From contig NZ_LIVQ01000002.1 in assembly GCF_001905445.1 (NCBI RefSeq), positions 310,001 through 374,000 on the forward strand: DNA of 64,000 bases, given 5' to 3'. Position numbers and translations under genes: made by a program. Under the pieces are notes generated by a model, which worked only from the letters and a program-made list of their open reading frames with translations, had not been told where the DNA came from and ran no database searches. This stretch comes from Streptomyces sp. CB00455 (GTDB lineage: Bacteria; Actinomycetota; Actinomycetes; Streptomycetales; Streptomycetaceae). Below, piece after piece: positions 17,057 through 24,920 of this stretch (within the stretch, counting starts at the first letter, position 1; each line of letters begins with the position of its first letter).

Positions 17057-17403
17057 ATTGTTCCTCCTTCTCGGACGTACATCTCCGGTCCGGGCCGTGC
17101 CCGTCCTGGGATGGGAGAAGTGCTACGTCCTCGGGAAGGAGCGCAGGCGGCCCGGCCGCGGCTGTGCCACGTCCCGTACACCGGCGATCACCCCCGAGCG
17201 ACAACCACTGGGCCACGCGTTCGCGCAACCTGGGGGGACAGGCCCTGCCGGTGTGGCAGAGACCCCCCTGTCCCACGGCCGGTGCCACTGCCACCGGCCG
17301 GCTCGGTGGGGACCCTCCACCGCGGCTCCGGATGAGCGGCTCTGCGGGAAGGACCGAGCGTCGCCGATCGTGGTCCATTCCCGGCCGGGGCACAAGGGGG
17401 TTC

Positions 17404-17419
17404 GTTACTGGCGGGTAAC
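17404..17419. promoter_or_regulatory. Palindrome GTTAC-N6-GTAAC, candidate operator
   Basis: GTTACTGGCGGGTAAC. A second copy of the same style (TTACTGCGAGTAA, centre-shifted by one base) lies 114 bp away at 17533-17545. Recurrence of TTACT..GTAA suggests a regulator-binding site for the downstream minus-strand operon, about 350 bp upstream of its start. Confidence 0.45.
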
Positions 17420-17543
17420 GGGCAGATAACCACGGTGCTGCCCGCCGTCGTCGGGCAGCAACACAGGGTGTTACCCAGGGCCACGACAAACGGTGGAAGA
17501 GTGAACACACCGGACAGTTCACGGGGTTCGGCTTACTGCGAGT

Positions 17544-17589
17544 AACAGCGGCCGCATTTACCAAGTTTTGGCAAAGTGCGGCCGCTGTT
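17544..17589 (-). terminator. Stem-loop downstream of the thioredoxin-TPR gene
   Basis: A perfect 13-bp outer stem (AACAGCGGCCGCA at 17544-17556 with 17577-17589) plus an inner CCAA/TTGG stem. It lies 75 bp past the stop of the upstream minus-strand gene and is the likely terminator. It shares bases with the palindrome at 17533-17545. Confidence 0.65.
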
Positions 17590-17663
17590 TATCTGCGTGT
17601 CAACAAATCGCCGGTGAACACCGGCCACCGGGGCGCCGTCGGCGCCGTCAGACGGCGCGGCTC

Positions 17664-18665
17664 CTAGAACAGCACCCGGGCCAGCGCCGTGCGCGCCGCG
17701 GAGACCCGCGGGTCGTCCGCGCCGATGACCTCGAAGAGCTCCAGCAGGCGCAGCCGGACGGCGTTGCGATCCTCGCCGAACGTCACCCGTACGGTGTCGA
17801 CGAGGCGCCCGAAGGCGTCCTCCACGTGGCCACCGACCAGATCCAGGTCGGCCGCGGCGATCTGCGCCGCCGGATCGGCCGGCTTCTCGGCCGCCGCGGC
17901 ACGGACGGCCTGCGGGTCCATGTCGTGTACGCGGACGAGCAGTTCCGCCTGGGCCAGGCCCAGGCGCGCCTCCGTGTTGGCGGGGTCCTCGGACAGCACG
18001 TTCTTGTACGCCTGCACGGCGCCGCCCAGGTCACCGGCGTCCAGCGCCACGACGGCCGCTTCCAGCAGCGCGTCGTGCGGTCCGGCCGGGATCTCGGCCT
18101 CGGCCGCGGCCGGTGCCGCGCCCCCGGCGTCCGGGTCCACCTCGATGCCGATGATGCCGAAGCGCTCCTCGGCGACCTGGACCAGCTGGGCCAGCGTCTC
18201 GCGGATCTGCTGCTCGGGGGCCACGCCCTGGAACAGCGGGAGCACCTGCCCGGCGACCACGGCGAAGACGGCCGGGATGCCCTGGATGCCGAACTGCTGC
18301 ATCAGCATCTGGTTGGCGTCGACATCGACCTTGGCCAGGACCAGACGGCCGGCCGCTTCCAGGGTCAGGCGCTCCAGGAGCGGGCTGAGCTGCTTGCACG
18401 GCTCGCACCACTGCGCCCAGAAGTCCAGGACGACCGGGACCTCGGCGGAGAGCTGGAGCACATCACGTTCGAAGCCGGCCTCGTCTACGTCGACGACGAG
18501 CGCGGACAGCGCCGCGGCGCCGGCGGCCGGACCGGCCCCGCCGCCCTGGGCCGCCTGGCGCGCCGATTCGGCACGGGCCTGCTCCGCTTTGGCCTTGGCC
18601 TCGCCGGCCGCCTTCACCGCGGCGAGGTCGACGACGCCGCTCATGGACATGTTTCTGGGCTGCAT
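17664..18665 (-). CDS. Thioredoxin-domain TPR protein (YbbN/CnoX-like)
   Basis: 333 residues. An N-terminal Ala/Lys/Glu-rich extension (about 1-55) precedes a thioredoxin domain with active site WCEPC (Cys87, Cys90) and the cis-Pro loop GIPAVF. The C-terminal half consists of tetratricopeptide-like helices (AVVALDAGDLGGAVQAYKNVLSEDP; ARLGLAQAELL). This is the architecture of YbbN/CnoX, a chaperone-like holdase that works with chaperonin and DnaK systems; that activity is not proven here. The ATG at 18665 follows GGGGGAGG; internal ATGs at residues 6 and 8 are possible. Divergent from the TetR gene across a 23-bp palindrome. Confidence 0.9.
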   Translation of the reverse strand: MQPRNMSMSGVVDLAAVKAAGEAKAKAEQARAESARQAAQGGGAGPAAGAAALSALVVDVDEAGFERDVLQLSAEVPVVLDFWAQWCEPCKQLSPLLERLTLEAAGRLVLAKVDVDANQMLMQQFGIQGIPAVFAVVAGQVLPLFQGVAPEQQIRETLAQLVQVAEERFGIIGIEVDPDAGGAAPAAAEAEIPAGPHDALLEAAVVALDAGDLGGAVQAYKNVLSEDPANTEARLGLAQAELLVRVHDMDPQAVRAAAAEKPADPAAQIAAADLDLVGGHVEDAFGRLVDTVRVTFGEDRNAVRLRLLELFEVIGADDPRVSAARTALARVLF

Positions 18666-18794
18666 GCGTACATCCTCCCCCGTGTGCGCGCGCCGACGAA
18701 AAAGATCGCGGGAATTGCCTCGGTCCGCGACCGGCGTACCGGTCGGCGCCGGGTCCCCACCTGGCGCCAGTAGCTCTTCGCGTGGTTGTCGCTC

Positions 18795-18817
18795 TTACGC
18801 TACGAGTCGTAGCGTAA
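18795..18817. promoter_or_regulatory. Perfect 23-bp palindrome, probable TetR operator
   Basis: TTACGCTACG, a 3-bp centre AGT, then the exact reverse complement CGTAGCGTAA. It lies between the divergent thioredoxin-TPR and TetR genes, about 87-109 bp upstream of the TetR start. TetR regulators commonly bind such symmetric 15-25-bp sites next to their own gene. Confidence 0.75.
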
Positions 18818-18903
18818 CTGCTCGCGGAGCCCCGGTGCCCGTGATCTGAACCACAGCGGCCGGGGCCCCGGCCGCTTGGCTACTGACGGGTATGGTCTCG
18901 GCC

Positions 18904-19578
18904 ATGCACAATCCCAGTCCCGGCACGAGTACCGGCACCGGCGCCGGCACCCCTACCGGCACCGGCTCGACGCACAGCCGCCCCGGACGGCCCCGCAGCG
19001 CCGCCGCGGACACCGCCATCCTGGCTGCGACCCGGGACGCGCTGGTGGAGCTGGGCTGGTCGAAGCTGACGATGGGCGACGTCTCGGCCCGGGCCGGTGT
19101 CGCCAAGACCACCCTCTACCGCCGCTGGGCGGGCAAGAACGAACTGGTCGTCGACGCGGTGGCGGAGCTCTTCGACGCGCTGGAACTGCCGGACCGCGGC
19201 TCGCTCGAAGCCGACATCGAGTACGTGGTCCTGCAGTTCGCGCAGCTGCTGCGGCGCCCGGAGGCCCGTACGGCCCTGATGGCCGTGGTCGCCGAGTCCA
19301 CCCGGGACGAGGCCCTGCGCGACCGCATCAGGTCGGCCATCGTGGACCGGCAGAAACGTCTCGTCGTACTGGGGCGCGAACGGGCCCAGGTGCGCGGGGA
19401 ACTCCCCTACGAGGAGGACGAGTCCCTCGCGGCCCGCACCACCGACCTCATCTTCGACGTCATCGCCGGCACCGTGGTCCACCGGGCCCTGGTGAGCTCC
19501 GAGCCGGTGGACGAGGTCTGGGTGGCCACCTTCACGGCGCTGCTGATGCACGGTCTGCTGGGCGACTCCCGGGCCTGA
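18904..19578 (+). CDS. TetR-family transcriptional regulator
   Basis: About 224 residues. A Gly/Thr-rich N-terminal tail (low complexity, repeated GTGAGT-like units) precedes the TetR helix-turn-helix (AILAATRDALVELGWSKLTMGDVSARAG..TLYRRW, about 35-80). A helical ligand-binding domain follows, with the TetR_C-like TDLIFDVIAGTVVHRALV near the end. An ATG at 18892 lies inside TATGGT, which looks like a -10 hexamer whose transcript would start at the ATG at 18904, so 18904 is preferred. The ligand is unknown. The perfect palindrome upstream is the likely self-operator. icmA lies convergent downstream. Confidence 0.88.
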   Translation: MHNPSPGTSTGTGAGTPTGTGSTHSRPGRPRSAAADTAILAATRDALVELGWSKLTMGDVSARAGVAKTTLYRRWAGKNELVVDAVAELFDALELPDRGSLEADIEYVVLQFAQLLRRPEARTALMAVVAESTRDEALRDRIRSAIVDRQKRLVVLGRERAQVRGELPYEEDESLAARTTDLIFDVIAGTVVHRALVSSEPVDEVWVATFTALLMHGLLGDSRA

Positions 19579-19614
19579 GGGGGGCCGCCCCCGCGTCCCG
19601 CTGCGGACGCGCCG

Positions 19615-19658
19615 GGGGCCGGTCGCGGCGCCACCTCAGGGGCGTCGCGACCGGCCCC
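19615..19658. terminator. Terminator hairpin between convergent tetR and icmA
   Basis: Perfect 13-bp outer stem (GGGGCCGGTCGCG at 19615-19627 with 19646-19658), extended inward by GCGCC/GGCGT. It sits midway between the two convergent stop codons and probably serves both. Confidence 0.8.
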
Positions 19659-19711
19659 GGGACCGGATGGCGGCCGGCCGCGGGGCCGGTACCGCGCCTT
19701 CCGAAGGCCCG

Positions 19712-21412
19712 TCAGAAGCCGGGCGGCTCCGTGTAGGTGCCCCACTCCTCGCGCAGGACGTTGCAGATCTCGCCCAGGGTGGCCTCGGCCCGCACCGCGT
19801 CCAGCATGGCCGGAATCATGTTCGAGCCGTCCCGGGCGGCCTCCAGCATCGCCGCCAGCGCCGACGACACCCGGGCGTCGTCGCGGCGGCCCTTGCGCTC
19901 GGCCAGCTCCCGCACCTGTACGCGCTCCACCTCGTGGCTGACCCGCAGGATCTCCAGGTCCCCGGTGACCGAGCCGTGGTGGACGTTGACGCCGACGACC
20001 CGCTTGTCACCCTTCTCCAGTGCCCGCTGGTACTGGAAGGCGGACTCGGCGATCTCCCCGGTGAACCAGCCGTCCTCGATCCCGCGCAGGATGCCCGAGG
20101 TGATCGGCCCGATGGGGTGCCGGCCGTCCGGATGGGCGCGCAGCCCCCGCTCCTTGATCTGCTCGAAGATCTTCTCGGCATCCGCCTCGATGCGGTCGGT
20201 GAGCTGCTCGACGTACCAGGAACCGCCCAGCGGGTCCGCGACGTTGGCGACGCCTGTCTCCTCCATCAGCACCTGCTGGGTGCGCAGGGCGATCTCGGCG
20301 GCCTGTTCGCTGGGGAGGGCGAGGGTCTCGTCCAGGGCGTTGGTGTGGAGGGAGTTGGTGCCGCCGAGGACGGCCGCGAGGGCTTCGACGGCGGTGCGCA
20401 CGACGTTGTTGTAGGGCTGCTGGGCGGTGAGTGAGACACCCGCGGTCTGCGTGTGGAAGCGCAGCCACATGGACTTCTCGCTCTTCGCTCCGTAGACCTC
20501 CTTCATCCAGCGGGCCCAGATGCGGCGGGCGGCGCGGAATTTGGCGATCTCCTCGAAGAAGTCGAGGTGCGCGTCGAAGAAGAAGGAGAGGCCGGGGGCG
20601 AAGTGGTCCACCTCCATGCCGCGCGAGAGTCCGAGCTCCACGTACCCGAACCCGTCGGCGAGGGTGTAGGCGAGCTCCTGCGCGGCCGTCGCCCCGGCCT
20701 CGCGGATGTGGTAGCCGGAGACCGACAGCGGCTTGTAGGCGGGGATGCCCTTCGCGCAGTACTCCATCAGGTCGCCGATGAGGCGCAGGTGGGGCTCGGG
20801 CTCGAAGAGCCACTCCTTCTGGGCGATGTACTCCTTGAAGATGTCGGTCTGGAGGGTGCCGTTGAGCAGGGCGGGGTCCACGCCCTGGCGCTCGGCGGCG
20901 ACCAGGTACATGCAGAAGGCGGGCACGGCGGGGCCCGAGATGGTCATCGAGGTGGTGACGTCGCCGAGCGGGATGTCCTTGAAGAGGACCTCCATGTCGG
21001 CGGCGGAGTCGATGGCGACGCCGCAGTGCCCCACCTCGCCGAGGGCGCGGGGGTCGTCGGAGTCCCGCCCCATGAGGGTCGGCATGTCGAAGGCGACGGA
21101 GAGCCCGCCGCCGCCGGCGGCCAGGATCATCTTGTAGCGCTCGTTGGTCTGCTCGGCGTTCCCGAACCCGGCGAACTGCCGGATGGTCCAGGTCCGGCCG
21201 CGGTAGCCGGTGGCGTGCAGGCCGCGGGTGTAGGGGTACTCCCCCGGCCACCCGATGCGCTCGAAACCCTCGTAGGCGTCGCCGGGCCGGGGCCCGTAGA
21301 CCGGATCGACCTCATCGCCGGAGAGCGTGGTGAAATCGGCCTCGCGCGTGCGGGCCCTGTCGTAACGGGCCTGCCAGCGACGGCGGCCCTCCTCGATGGC
21401 GTCAGCGTCCAT
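19712..21412 (-). CDS. icmA: Isobutyryl-CoA mutase large subunit
   Basis: Adenosylcobalamin-dependent carbon-skeleton mutase that interconverts isobutyryl-CoA and n-butyryl-CoA together with a small B12-binding subunit (IcmB), which is not in this window. The 566 residues from MDADAIEEG match the size and sequence style of IcmA. Visible are the TIM-barrel start RTWTIRQFAGFGNAEQTN, FDMPTLMGRDSDDPRALGEV, TSMTISGPAVP, and LTAQQPYNNVVRTAVEALAAVLGG. The protein lacks the C-terminal cobalamin-binding domain (no DxHxxG), as expected for the two-subunit enzyme. An ATG at 21418 adds two residues. The gene starts 9 bp after a perfect 24-bp palindrome. It connects valine and butyrate metabolism with methylmalonyl-CoA supply. 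Confidence 0.92.
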   Translation of the reverse strand: MDADAIEEGRRRWQARYDRARTREADFTTLSGDEVDPVYGPRPGDAYEGFERIGWPGEYPYTRGLHATGYRGRTWTIRQFAGFGNAEQTNERYKMILAAGGGGLSVAFDMPTLMGRDSDDPRALGEVGHCGVAIDSAADMEVLFKDIPLGDVTTSMTISGPAVPAFCMYLVAAERQGVDPALLNGTLQTDIFKEYIAQKEWLFEPEPHLRLIGDLMEYCAKGIPAYKPLSVSGYHIREAGATAAQELAYTLADGFGYVELGLSRGMEVDHFAPGLSFFFDAHLDFFEEIAKFRAARRIWARWMKEVYGAKSEKSMWLRFHTQTAGVSLTAQQPYNNVVRTAVEALAAVLGGTNSLHTNALDETLALPSEQAAEIALRTQQVLMEETGVANVADPLGGSWYVEQLTDRIEADAEKIFEQIKERGLRAHPDGRHPIGPITSGILRGIEDGWFTGEIAESAFQYQRALEKGDKRVVGVNVHHGSVTGDLEILRVSHEVERVQVRELAERKGRRDDARVSSALAAMLEAARDGSNMIPAMLDAVRAEATLGEICNVLREEWGTYTEPPGF

Positions 21413-21420
21413 ACCCATGA

Positions 21421-21444
21421 ATTTACTAGGACGTCCTAGTAAAT
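21421..21444. promoter_or_regulatory. Perfect 24-bp palindrome upstream of icmA
   Basis: ATTTACTAGGAC followed directly by its exact reverse complement GTCCTAGTAAAT. It lies 2 bp from the first possible icmA ATG (minus strand), so it must overlap the core promoter or the transcript start. A dimeric repressor binding here would block icmA transcription. The regulator is not identified. Confidence 0.8.
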
Positions 21445-21453
21445 GTCGATGGC

Positions 21454-21481
21454 AAACCCCCGGGGAGATGCCCGGGGGTTT
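21454..21481 (-). terminator. Terminator between DUF3817 gene and icmA
   Basis: Perfect 11-bp stem AAACCCCCGGG / CCCGGGGGTTT with a 6-nt loop. It lies 20 bp past the DUF3817 stop and just upstream of the icmA palindrome, insulating icmA from the upstream gene. Confidence 0.85.
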
Positions 21482-21501
21482 CGCGGTGCCCGGTGGGCCC
21501 G

Positions 21502-21831
21502 TCAGGCCTTGGCGGTCGCCAGACCGTCCCTGACCAGCGGCTCGACCTCGGCGACGACCTTGCGCTCGACGAAGAACGCGGCCAGCGGGATCGTGCCGGA
21601 AGCCAGCACCCAGAGCAGCTTGCCGAACGGCCACTTCGCCTTGGAGCCGAGGTCGAAGGCGAAGACCAGGTAGATCATGAAGAGGACACCGTGGGCCTGC
21701 GAGACCGCGAAGGTCAGGTCGGCGCCGGTGTCGAAGCCGTACTTCGCCACCATGCAGGCACAGAGGATCAGGAGCATGACCGCGGTCACGTAAGCCATGA
21801 CGCGGTAGCGGGTCAGCACGCTTCGTTTCAT
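21502..21831 (-). CDS. DUF3817 membrane protein (first paralog)
   Basis: 109 residues with three hydrophobic helices (VMAYVTAVMLLILCACMV; AVSQAHGVLFMIYLVFAFDL; LLWVLASGTIPLAAFFVE) and the DUF3817 hallmarks SQAHGVLFMIY and SKAKWPFGKL. Function unknown. The start ATG at 21831 is the only Met before the conserved KRSVLTRYRVMAY; the ribosome site is weak. A second DUF3817 gene lies 1.3 kb upstream (23119-23463), so these are paralogs flanking the MarR gene. Confidence 0.88.
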   Translation of the reverse strand: MKRSVLTRYRVMAYVTAVMLLILCACMVAKYGFDTGADLTFAVSQAHGVLFMIYLVFAFDLGSKAKWPFGKLLWVLASGTIPLAAFFVERKVVAEVEPLVRDGLATAKA

Positions 21832-21902
21832 GCCGACGAGCCTAACGGTCCGTTTTGCGCGATCTTGACGCGGGGAGCGGCCCGGGCCCGGCCGCCGCCC
21901 GG

Positions 21903-22412
21903 CTACTTCTCGTCGAAGTCGGCGGCCGCCACCCGCAGGGGGCGCAGCAGCGCGAAGATCTCCGCGCACTCCTCGGCGTCGTAGGCGCCGAGGCCGAAGT
22001 CGACGGCCATCAGGTCCCGGGTCGCGGCCTCCACGACCTCCCGGCCCTTGTCCGTGATGGAGGCGAGGGTGCCGCGGCCGTCGTTCGGGTTGGGCCGCTT
22101 GTCGACGAGTCCGGACCTCACCAGCCGGTCCACGGTGTTCGTCACGGAGGTCGGGTGGACCATCAGCCGCTCGCCGATCTTCGACATCGGCAGTTCGCCG
22201 GCCTTGGAGAAGGTCAGCAGGACCAGCGCCTCGTACCGCGCGAAGGTCAGGCCGTAGGGCTTGACCACCGCGTCGACCTCGCCGAGCAGGATCTGGTGCG
22301 CCCGCATGATGGAGGTGATGGCGGCCATCGAGGGCACCGGCCCCCAGCGCTGCTGCCACAGTTCGTCGGCGCGGGCGATGGGATCGAAGGGGAGGCTGAG
22401 CGGCTTGGGCAC
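21903..22412 (-). CDS. MarR-family transcriptional regulator
   Basis: 169 residues. A helical N-terminus (DELWQQRWGPVPSMAAITSIMRAHQILLGEVDAV, in part) leads into a winged helix-turn-helix (LPMSKIGERLMVHPTSVTNTVDRLVRSGLVDKRPNPNDGR, in part), with the DGR wing of MarR proteins. The C-terminal dimerisation helix ends in FDEK. The gene is 71 bp upstream of the DUF3817 gene on the same strand and may control or be co-transcribed with it. Ligand unknown. Confidence 0.92.
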   Translation of the reverse strand: MPKPLSLPFDPIARADELWQQRWGPVPSMAAITSIMRAHQILLGEVDAVVKPYGLTFARYEALVLLTFSKAGELPMSKIGERLMVHPTSVTNTVDRLVRSGLVDKRPNPNDGRGTLASITDKGREVVEAATRDLMAVDFGLGAYDAEECAEIFALLRPLRVAAADFDEK

Positions 22413-22825
22413 GCTCCAGACCCTACCGGGCGGTCATTTGACGGGGTGGCCCGTCTCACTCCTCGGCCGCCCCTCCTCCGGGGGACGGCGGCCCGGGGGC
22501 CGCCAGGGGCCGTGGTCACCCGGGGGCCGCCCGGGCCGGTCGCGGCGGCCCGCGGGCCGGCGCGTGGTGGCCGCAGTACGCCCTGGGGCTGGCCCGCCGC
22601 TCCGGGGAGTAGGGCGCGGCGGGCCGGGGGCAGACCCTGCGCCAGGTGGCGTTCCACCGTTTCGGCCTTCGCGGCGGTCCCGTCGTCGACCCCGGGGCGG
22701 ACCTCGGCCGCCGCACGGCACGGCAGTGCGGTGATCTTCAGCAGTGACCGCAGGGCATGGCCGCACATCTGGCGGTGCCGAATCCGACCGGCGCGCAGGT
22801 ACACGCCGTTCGCCGTGCGGGTGCG
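22413..22825. other. 413-bp gap containing a decayed gene copy
   Basis: No intact gene was found. The middle part (22634-22708) is a diverged copy of the 3' end of the neighbouring thiamine-binding gene. The rest is very GC-rich with short GGGCCGCC-type repeats and no clear promoter. Confidence 0.55.
22634..22708 (-). pseudogene. Partial decayed copy of the thiamine-binding protein gene
   Basis: The minus-strand frame reads [25 protein letters not shown] here, against [25 protein letters not shown] (split: [18 protein letters not shown]) at the C-terminus of the intact gene 22826-23122. By hand alignment 53 of 75 bases match without gaps. The copy has lost its stop codon and no convincing 5' part is visible, so it is a remnant of a tandem duplication. 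Confidence 0.65.
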
Positions 22826-23122
22826 TCAGCCGGCGGCGAGGTGCCGCTCGACCGTTTCGACCTTCGACGTGAGGCCGTCGGTGACACCCGGGCGGATGTC
22901 GGCCTTCATCACGACCGAGACGCGCGGGGCGCGGGCTTCCACGGCCGCCACCGCACGCTTGATGACGGACATCACTTCGTCCCACTCGCCTTCGACGGTG
23001 GTGAACATGGCGTCGGTGCGGTGGGGCAGGCCCGACTCGCGCACCACGCGGACCGCGTCCGCGACGTACGCCCCGACCTCTTCGCCGACCCCCAGCGGGG
23101 TCACCGAGAAAGCGACGATCAT
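22826..23122 (-). CDS. MTH1187-family thiamine-binding protein
   Basis: 98 residues in a ferredoxin-like fold. Family hallmarks are [11 protein letters not shown] at the N-terminus, [28 protein letters not shown] in the middle and [11 protein letters not shown] near the end. The family (YqgV/MTH1187) binds thiamine or related compounds; the role in actinobacteria is not settled. The ATG overlaps the stop of the upstream DUF3817 gene (ATGA-type, 4 bp), so the two are translationally coupled. A decayed partial copy lies just downstream. Confidence 0.9.
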   Translation of the reverse strand: MIVAFSVTPLGVGEEVGAYVADAVRVVRESGLPHRTDAMFTTVEGEWDEVMSVIKRAVAAVEARAPRVSVVMKADIRPGVTDGLTSKVETVERHLAAG

Positions 23123-23463
23123 GCGCGGGCCGCCTCGCGGGCGCGGGCCGCCATCACGCTGTCTGCCTCGTCGCGCTTGAGCAGCTTGTCGCCGTAGAGC
23201 CCTCCGAAGGGCACCAGGGCGAGCAGGAAGAACAGGGCGACCCTCTTGACCGGCCACTTGGCCTTGTTCCACACGTCCAGCAGGAAGAGGCAGTAGATGA
23301 CGAAGAGGATCCCGTGGAGGACGCCGAGCGGCATCATCAGGTAGTCGATGTCCGTCGTCCGCTTCAGCAGCGAGCCGAAGATCAGCAGGGCCGGGAAGGA
23401 CAGCGCCTCCGGGACGGAGATGAGGCGCAGCCGGTGGAGGGCGGAGGCGGTCTTGATGTCCAC
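23119..23463 (-). CDS. DUF3817 membrane protein (second paralog)
   Basis: 114 residues with three hydrophobic segments ([53 protein letters not shown]) and the family motif [18 protein letters not shown]. The GTG start at 23463 follows GAAGG. It is coupled by a 4-bp overlap to the thiamine-binding protein gene downstream and is paralogous to the gene at 21502-21831. Function unknown. Confidence 0.88.
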   Translation of the reverse strand: MDIKTASALHRLRLISVPEALSFPALLIFGSLLKRTTDIDYLMMPLGVLHGILFVIYCLFLLDVWNKAKWPVKRVALFFLLALVPFGGLYGDKLLKRDEADSVMAARAREAARA

Positions 23464-23631
23464 GGGGAACCTTCGGGGTGGAGGCCAGGGTCGGTCCCAG
23501 TGTCTCAGCCGCTTTGCGGGAGCTTGACCGGGGTCCGCAGGGCCGCGGTTCGCGTCCGATACCGCCCGGGTGTGGCGCATATCGGCCACGGGGCCCTGTT
23601 CGCGTCCGCCCGCTGCGGATAACGTCATCCC

Positions 23632-24270
23632 GTGGCTCAGTTCCGACTCCAAGGCAGCAAGGTGCTCGCCGTCGACCTGACCGGGGACGCCGTCAAAGCG
23701 AAAAACGGCGCCATGGTCGCGTACGACGGCCAGATGGCCTTCAAGAAGATGACAGGCGGCGGCGAAGGCCTCCGGGGGATGGTGACCCGGCGGCTGACCG
23801 GCGAGCAGATGACCGTGATGGAGGTGCAGGGGCACGGCACCTGCTTCTTCGCCGACCGCGCGAGCGAGATCAATCTGGTCAATCTGCGCGGCGAGAAGCT
23901 GTACGTCGAGTCCAGCAACCTGCTGTGCACCGACGCCGGCCTGCGCACCGGCACGACCTTCACCGGCCTGCGGGGCGCGACGTCGGGCAACGGCCTGTTC
24001 ACCACGACCGTGGAGGGCTCCGGCCAGGCGGCGATCATGTCCGACGGCCCGGCGGTGGTGCTGCGCGTCAGCGCCCAGTACCCGCTCTCCGTCGACCCCG
24101 GGGCGTACATCGCGCACACCGGGAACCTCCAGCAGTCCTTCCAGTCCGGCGTGAACTTCCGCACGCTGATCGGCGAGGGCTCCGGCGAGGCGTTCCAGAT
24201 CCGCTTCGAGGGCGAGGGCCTGGTCTACGTGCAGCCCAGCGAACGCAACACCGTCGGGGGTGACATCTGA
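23632..24270 (+). CDS. AIM24-family protein (1 of 3)
   Basis: 212 residues, beta-rich and without a signal peptide. AIM24/TIGR00266-like motifs: [48 protein letters not shown], and [21 protein letters not shown] at the end (quoted in part). The GTG start at 23632 is chosen because the coding signal begins there; no strong ribosome site is present. It is first of three tandem paralogs joined by stop/start overlaps. Family role is unclear; mitochondrial AIM24 is linked to membrane organisation. Confidence 0.85.
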   Translation: MAQFRLQGSKVLAVDLTGDAVKAKNGAMVAYDGQMAFKKMTGGGEGLRGMVTRRLTGEQMTVMEVQGHGTCFFADRASEINLVNLRGEKLYVESSNLLCTDAGLRTGTTFTGLRGATSGNGLFTTTVEGSGQAAIMSDGPAVVLRVSAQYPLSVDPGAYIAHTGNLQQSFQSGVNFRTLIGEGSGEAFQIRFEGEGLVYVQPSERNTVGGDI

Positions 24271-24920
24271 TGCCGTTCCGCGAGATCAACTCCAAGATGG
24301 TCGAGGCCCAGGTGGTTCCCGGGCAGCGGATGTACAGCCAGCGCGGCGCGATGCTCGCCTACCGCGGCGAGGTCTCCTTCACCCCGAGCCTGACGGGCGG
24401 TCAGGGCGGGGTGATGGGCATGATCGGGCGCCGGGTGGCCAATGAGCAGACCCCGCTGATGACGGTCGAGGGCACCGGCACCGTGATGTTCGGCCACGGC
24501 GGCCACCACATCCAGGTGATCAACCTGTCGGGCGAGACGCTCCACGTCGAGGCCGACCGGCTGCTCGCCTTCGACGGCACCCTCCAGCAGGGCACCATGT
24601 TCATGGGCTCCCAGGGCGGGGTCATGGGCATGGTCCGCGGCCAGGTGACCGGCCAGGGGCTGTTCACCACGACGCTCAAGGGGCACGGCTCGGTGGCGGT
24701 GATGGCCCACGGCGGGGTCGTCGAACTGCCCATCACCCCCCAGCGCCCGGTCCACGTGGACCCGCAGGCGTACGTCGCCCACCACGGCGAGGTGCGCAAC
24801 AAGCTCTCCACGGCGCTCGGTTGGCGGGACATGGTGGGGCGCGGCTCGGGCGAGGCGTTCCAGCTGGAGCTGTCCGGCCAGGGCGCGGTGTACGTACAGG
24901 CCTCGGAGGAGAAGCTGTGA
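24270..24920 (+). CDS. AIM24-family protein (2 of 3)
   Basis: 216 residues, same fold class as its neighbours: QRMYSQRGAMLAYRGEVSF, FGHGGHHIQVINLSGETLHVEADRLLAF (in part), GQGLFTTTLKGHGSVAVMAHGG, SGEAFQLELSGQGAVYVQASEE. Its ATG overlaps the preceding stop by one base (TGATG), and the next gene overlaps its stop (GTGA), so all three are translated together. It is closer to the first copy than to the third. Confidence 0.87.
   Translation: MPFREINSKMVEAQVVPGQRMYSQRGAMLAYRGEVSFTPSLTGGQGGVMGMIGRRVANEQTPLMTVEGTGTVMFGHGGHHIQVINLSGETLHVEADRLLAFDGTLQQGTMFMGSQGGVMGMVRGQVTGQGLFTTTLKGHGSVAVMAHGGVVELPITPQRPVHVDPQAYVAHHGEVRNKLSTALGWRDMVGRGSGEAFQLELSGQGAVYVQASEEKL

Larger units (their letters stand above)
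17057..17663. other. 607-bp intergenic region with palindromic motifs
   Basis: No gene with a ribosome site and plausible protein was seen. It contains two similar palindromes, GTTACTGGCGGGTAAC (17404-17419) and TTACTGCGAGTAA (17533-17545), a shorter GGGTGTTACCC (17466-17476), a GCTGCCCG/CGGGCAGC hairpin (17437-17459), and the large stem-loop at 17544-17589. The region is the promoter zone of the DUF6230 operon and the 3' zone of the thioredoxin-TPR gene. Confidence 0.6.

Noticed and set aside
17057..17430. Small plus-strand gene upstream of the DUF6230 operon
   Set aside because: Frames there are Arg/Pro-rich without ribosome sites or motifs.
22434..22985. Coding gene in the GC-rich gap upstream of marR
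   Set aside because: No ribosome site, biased composition; only the 25-codon remnant has a recognisable relation.
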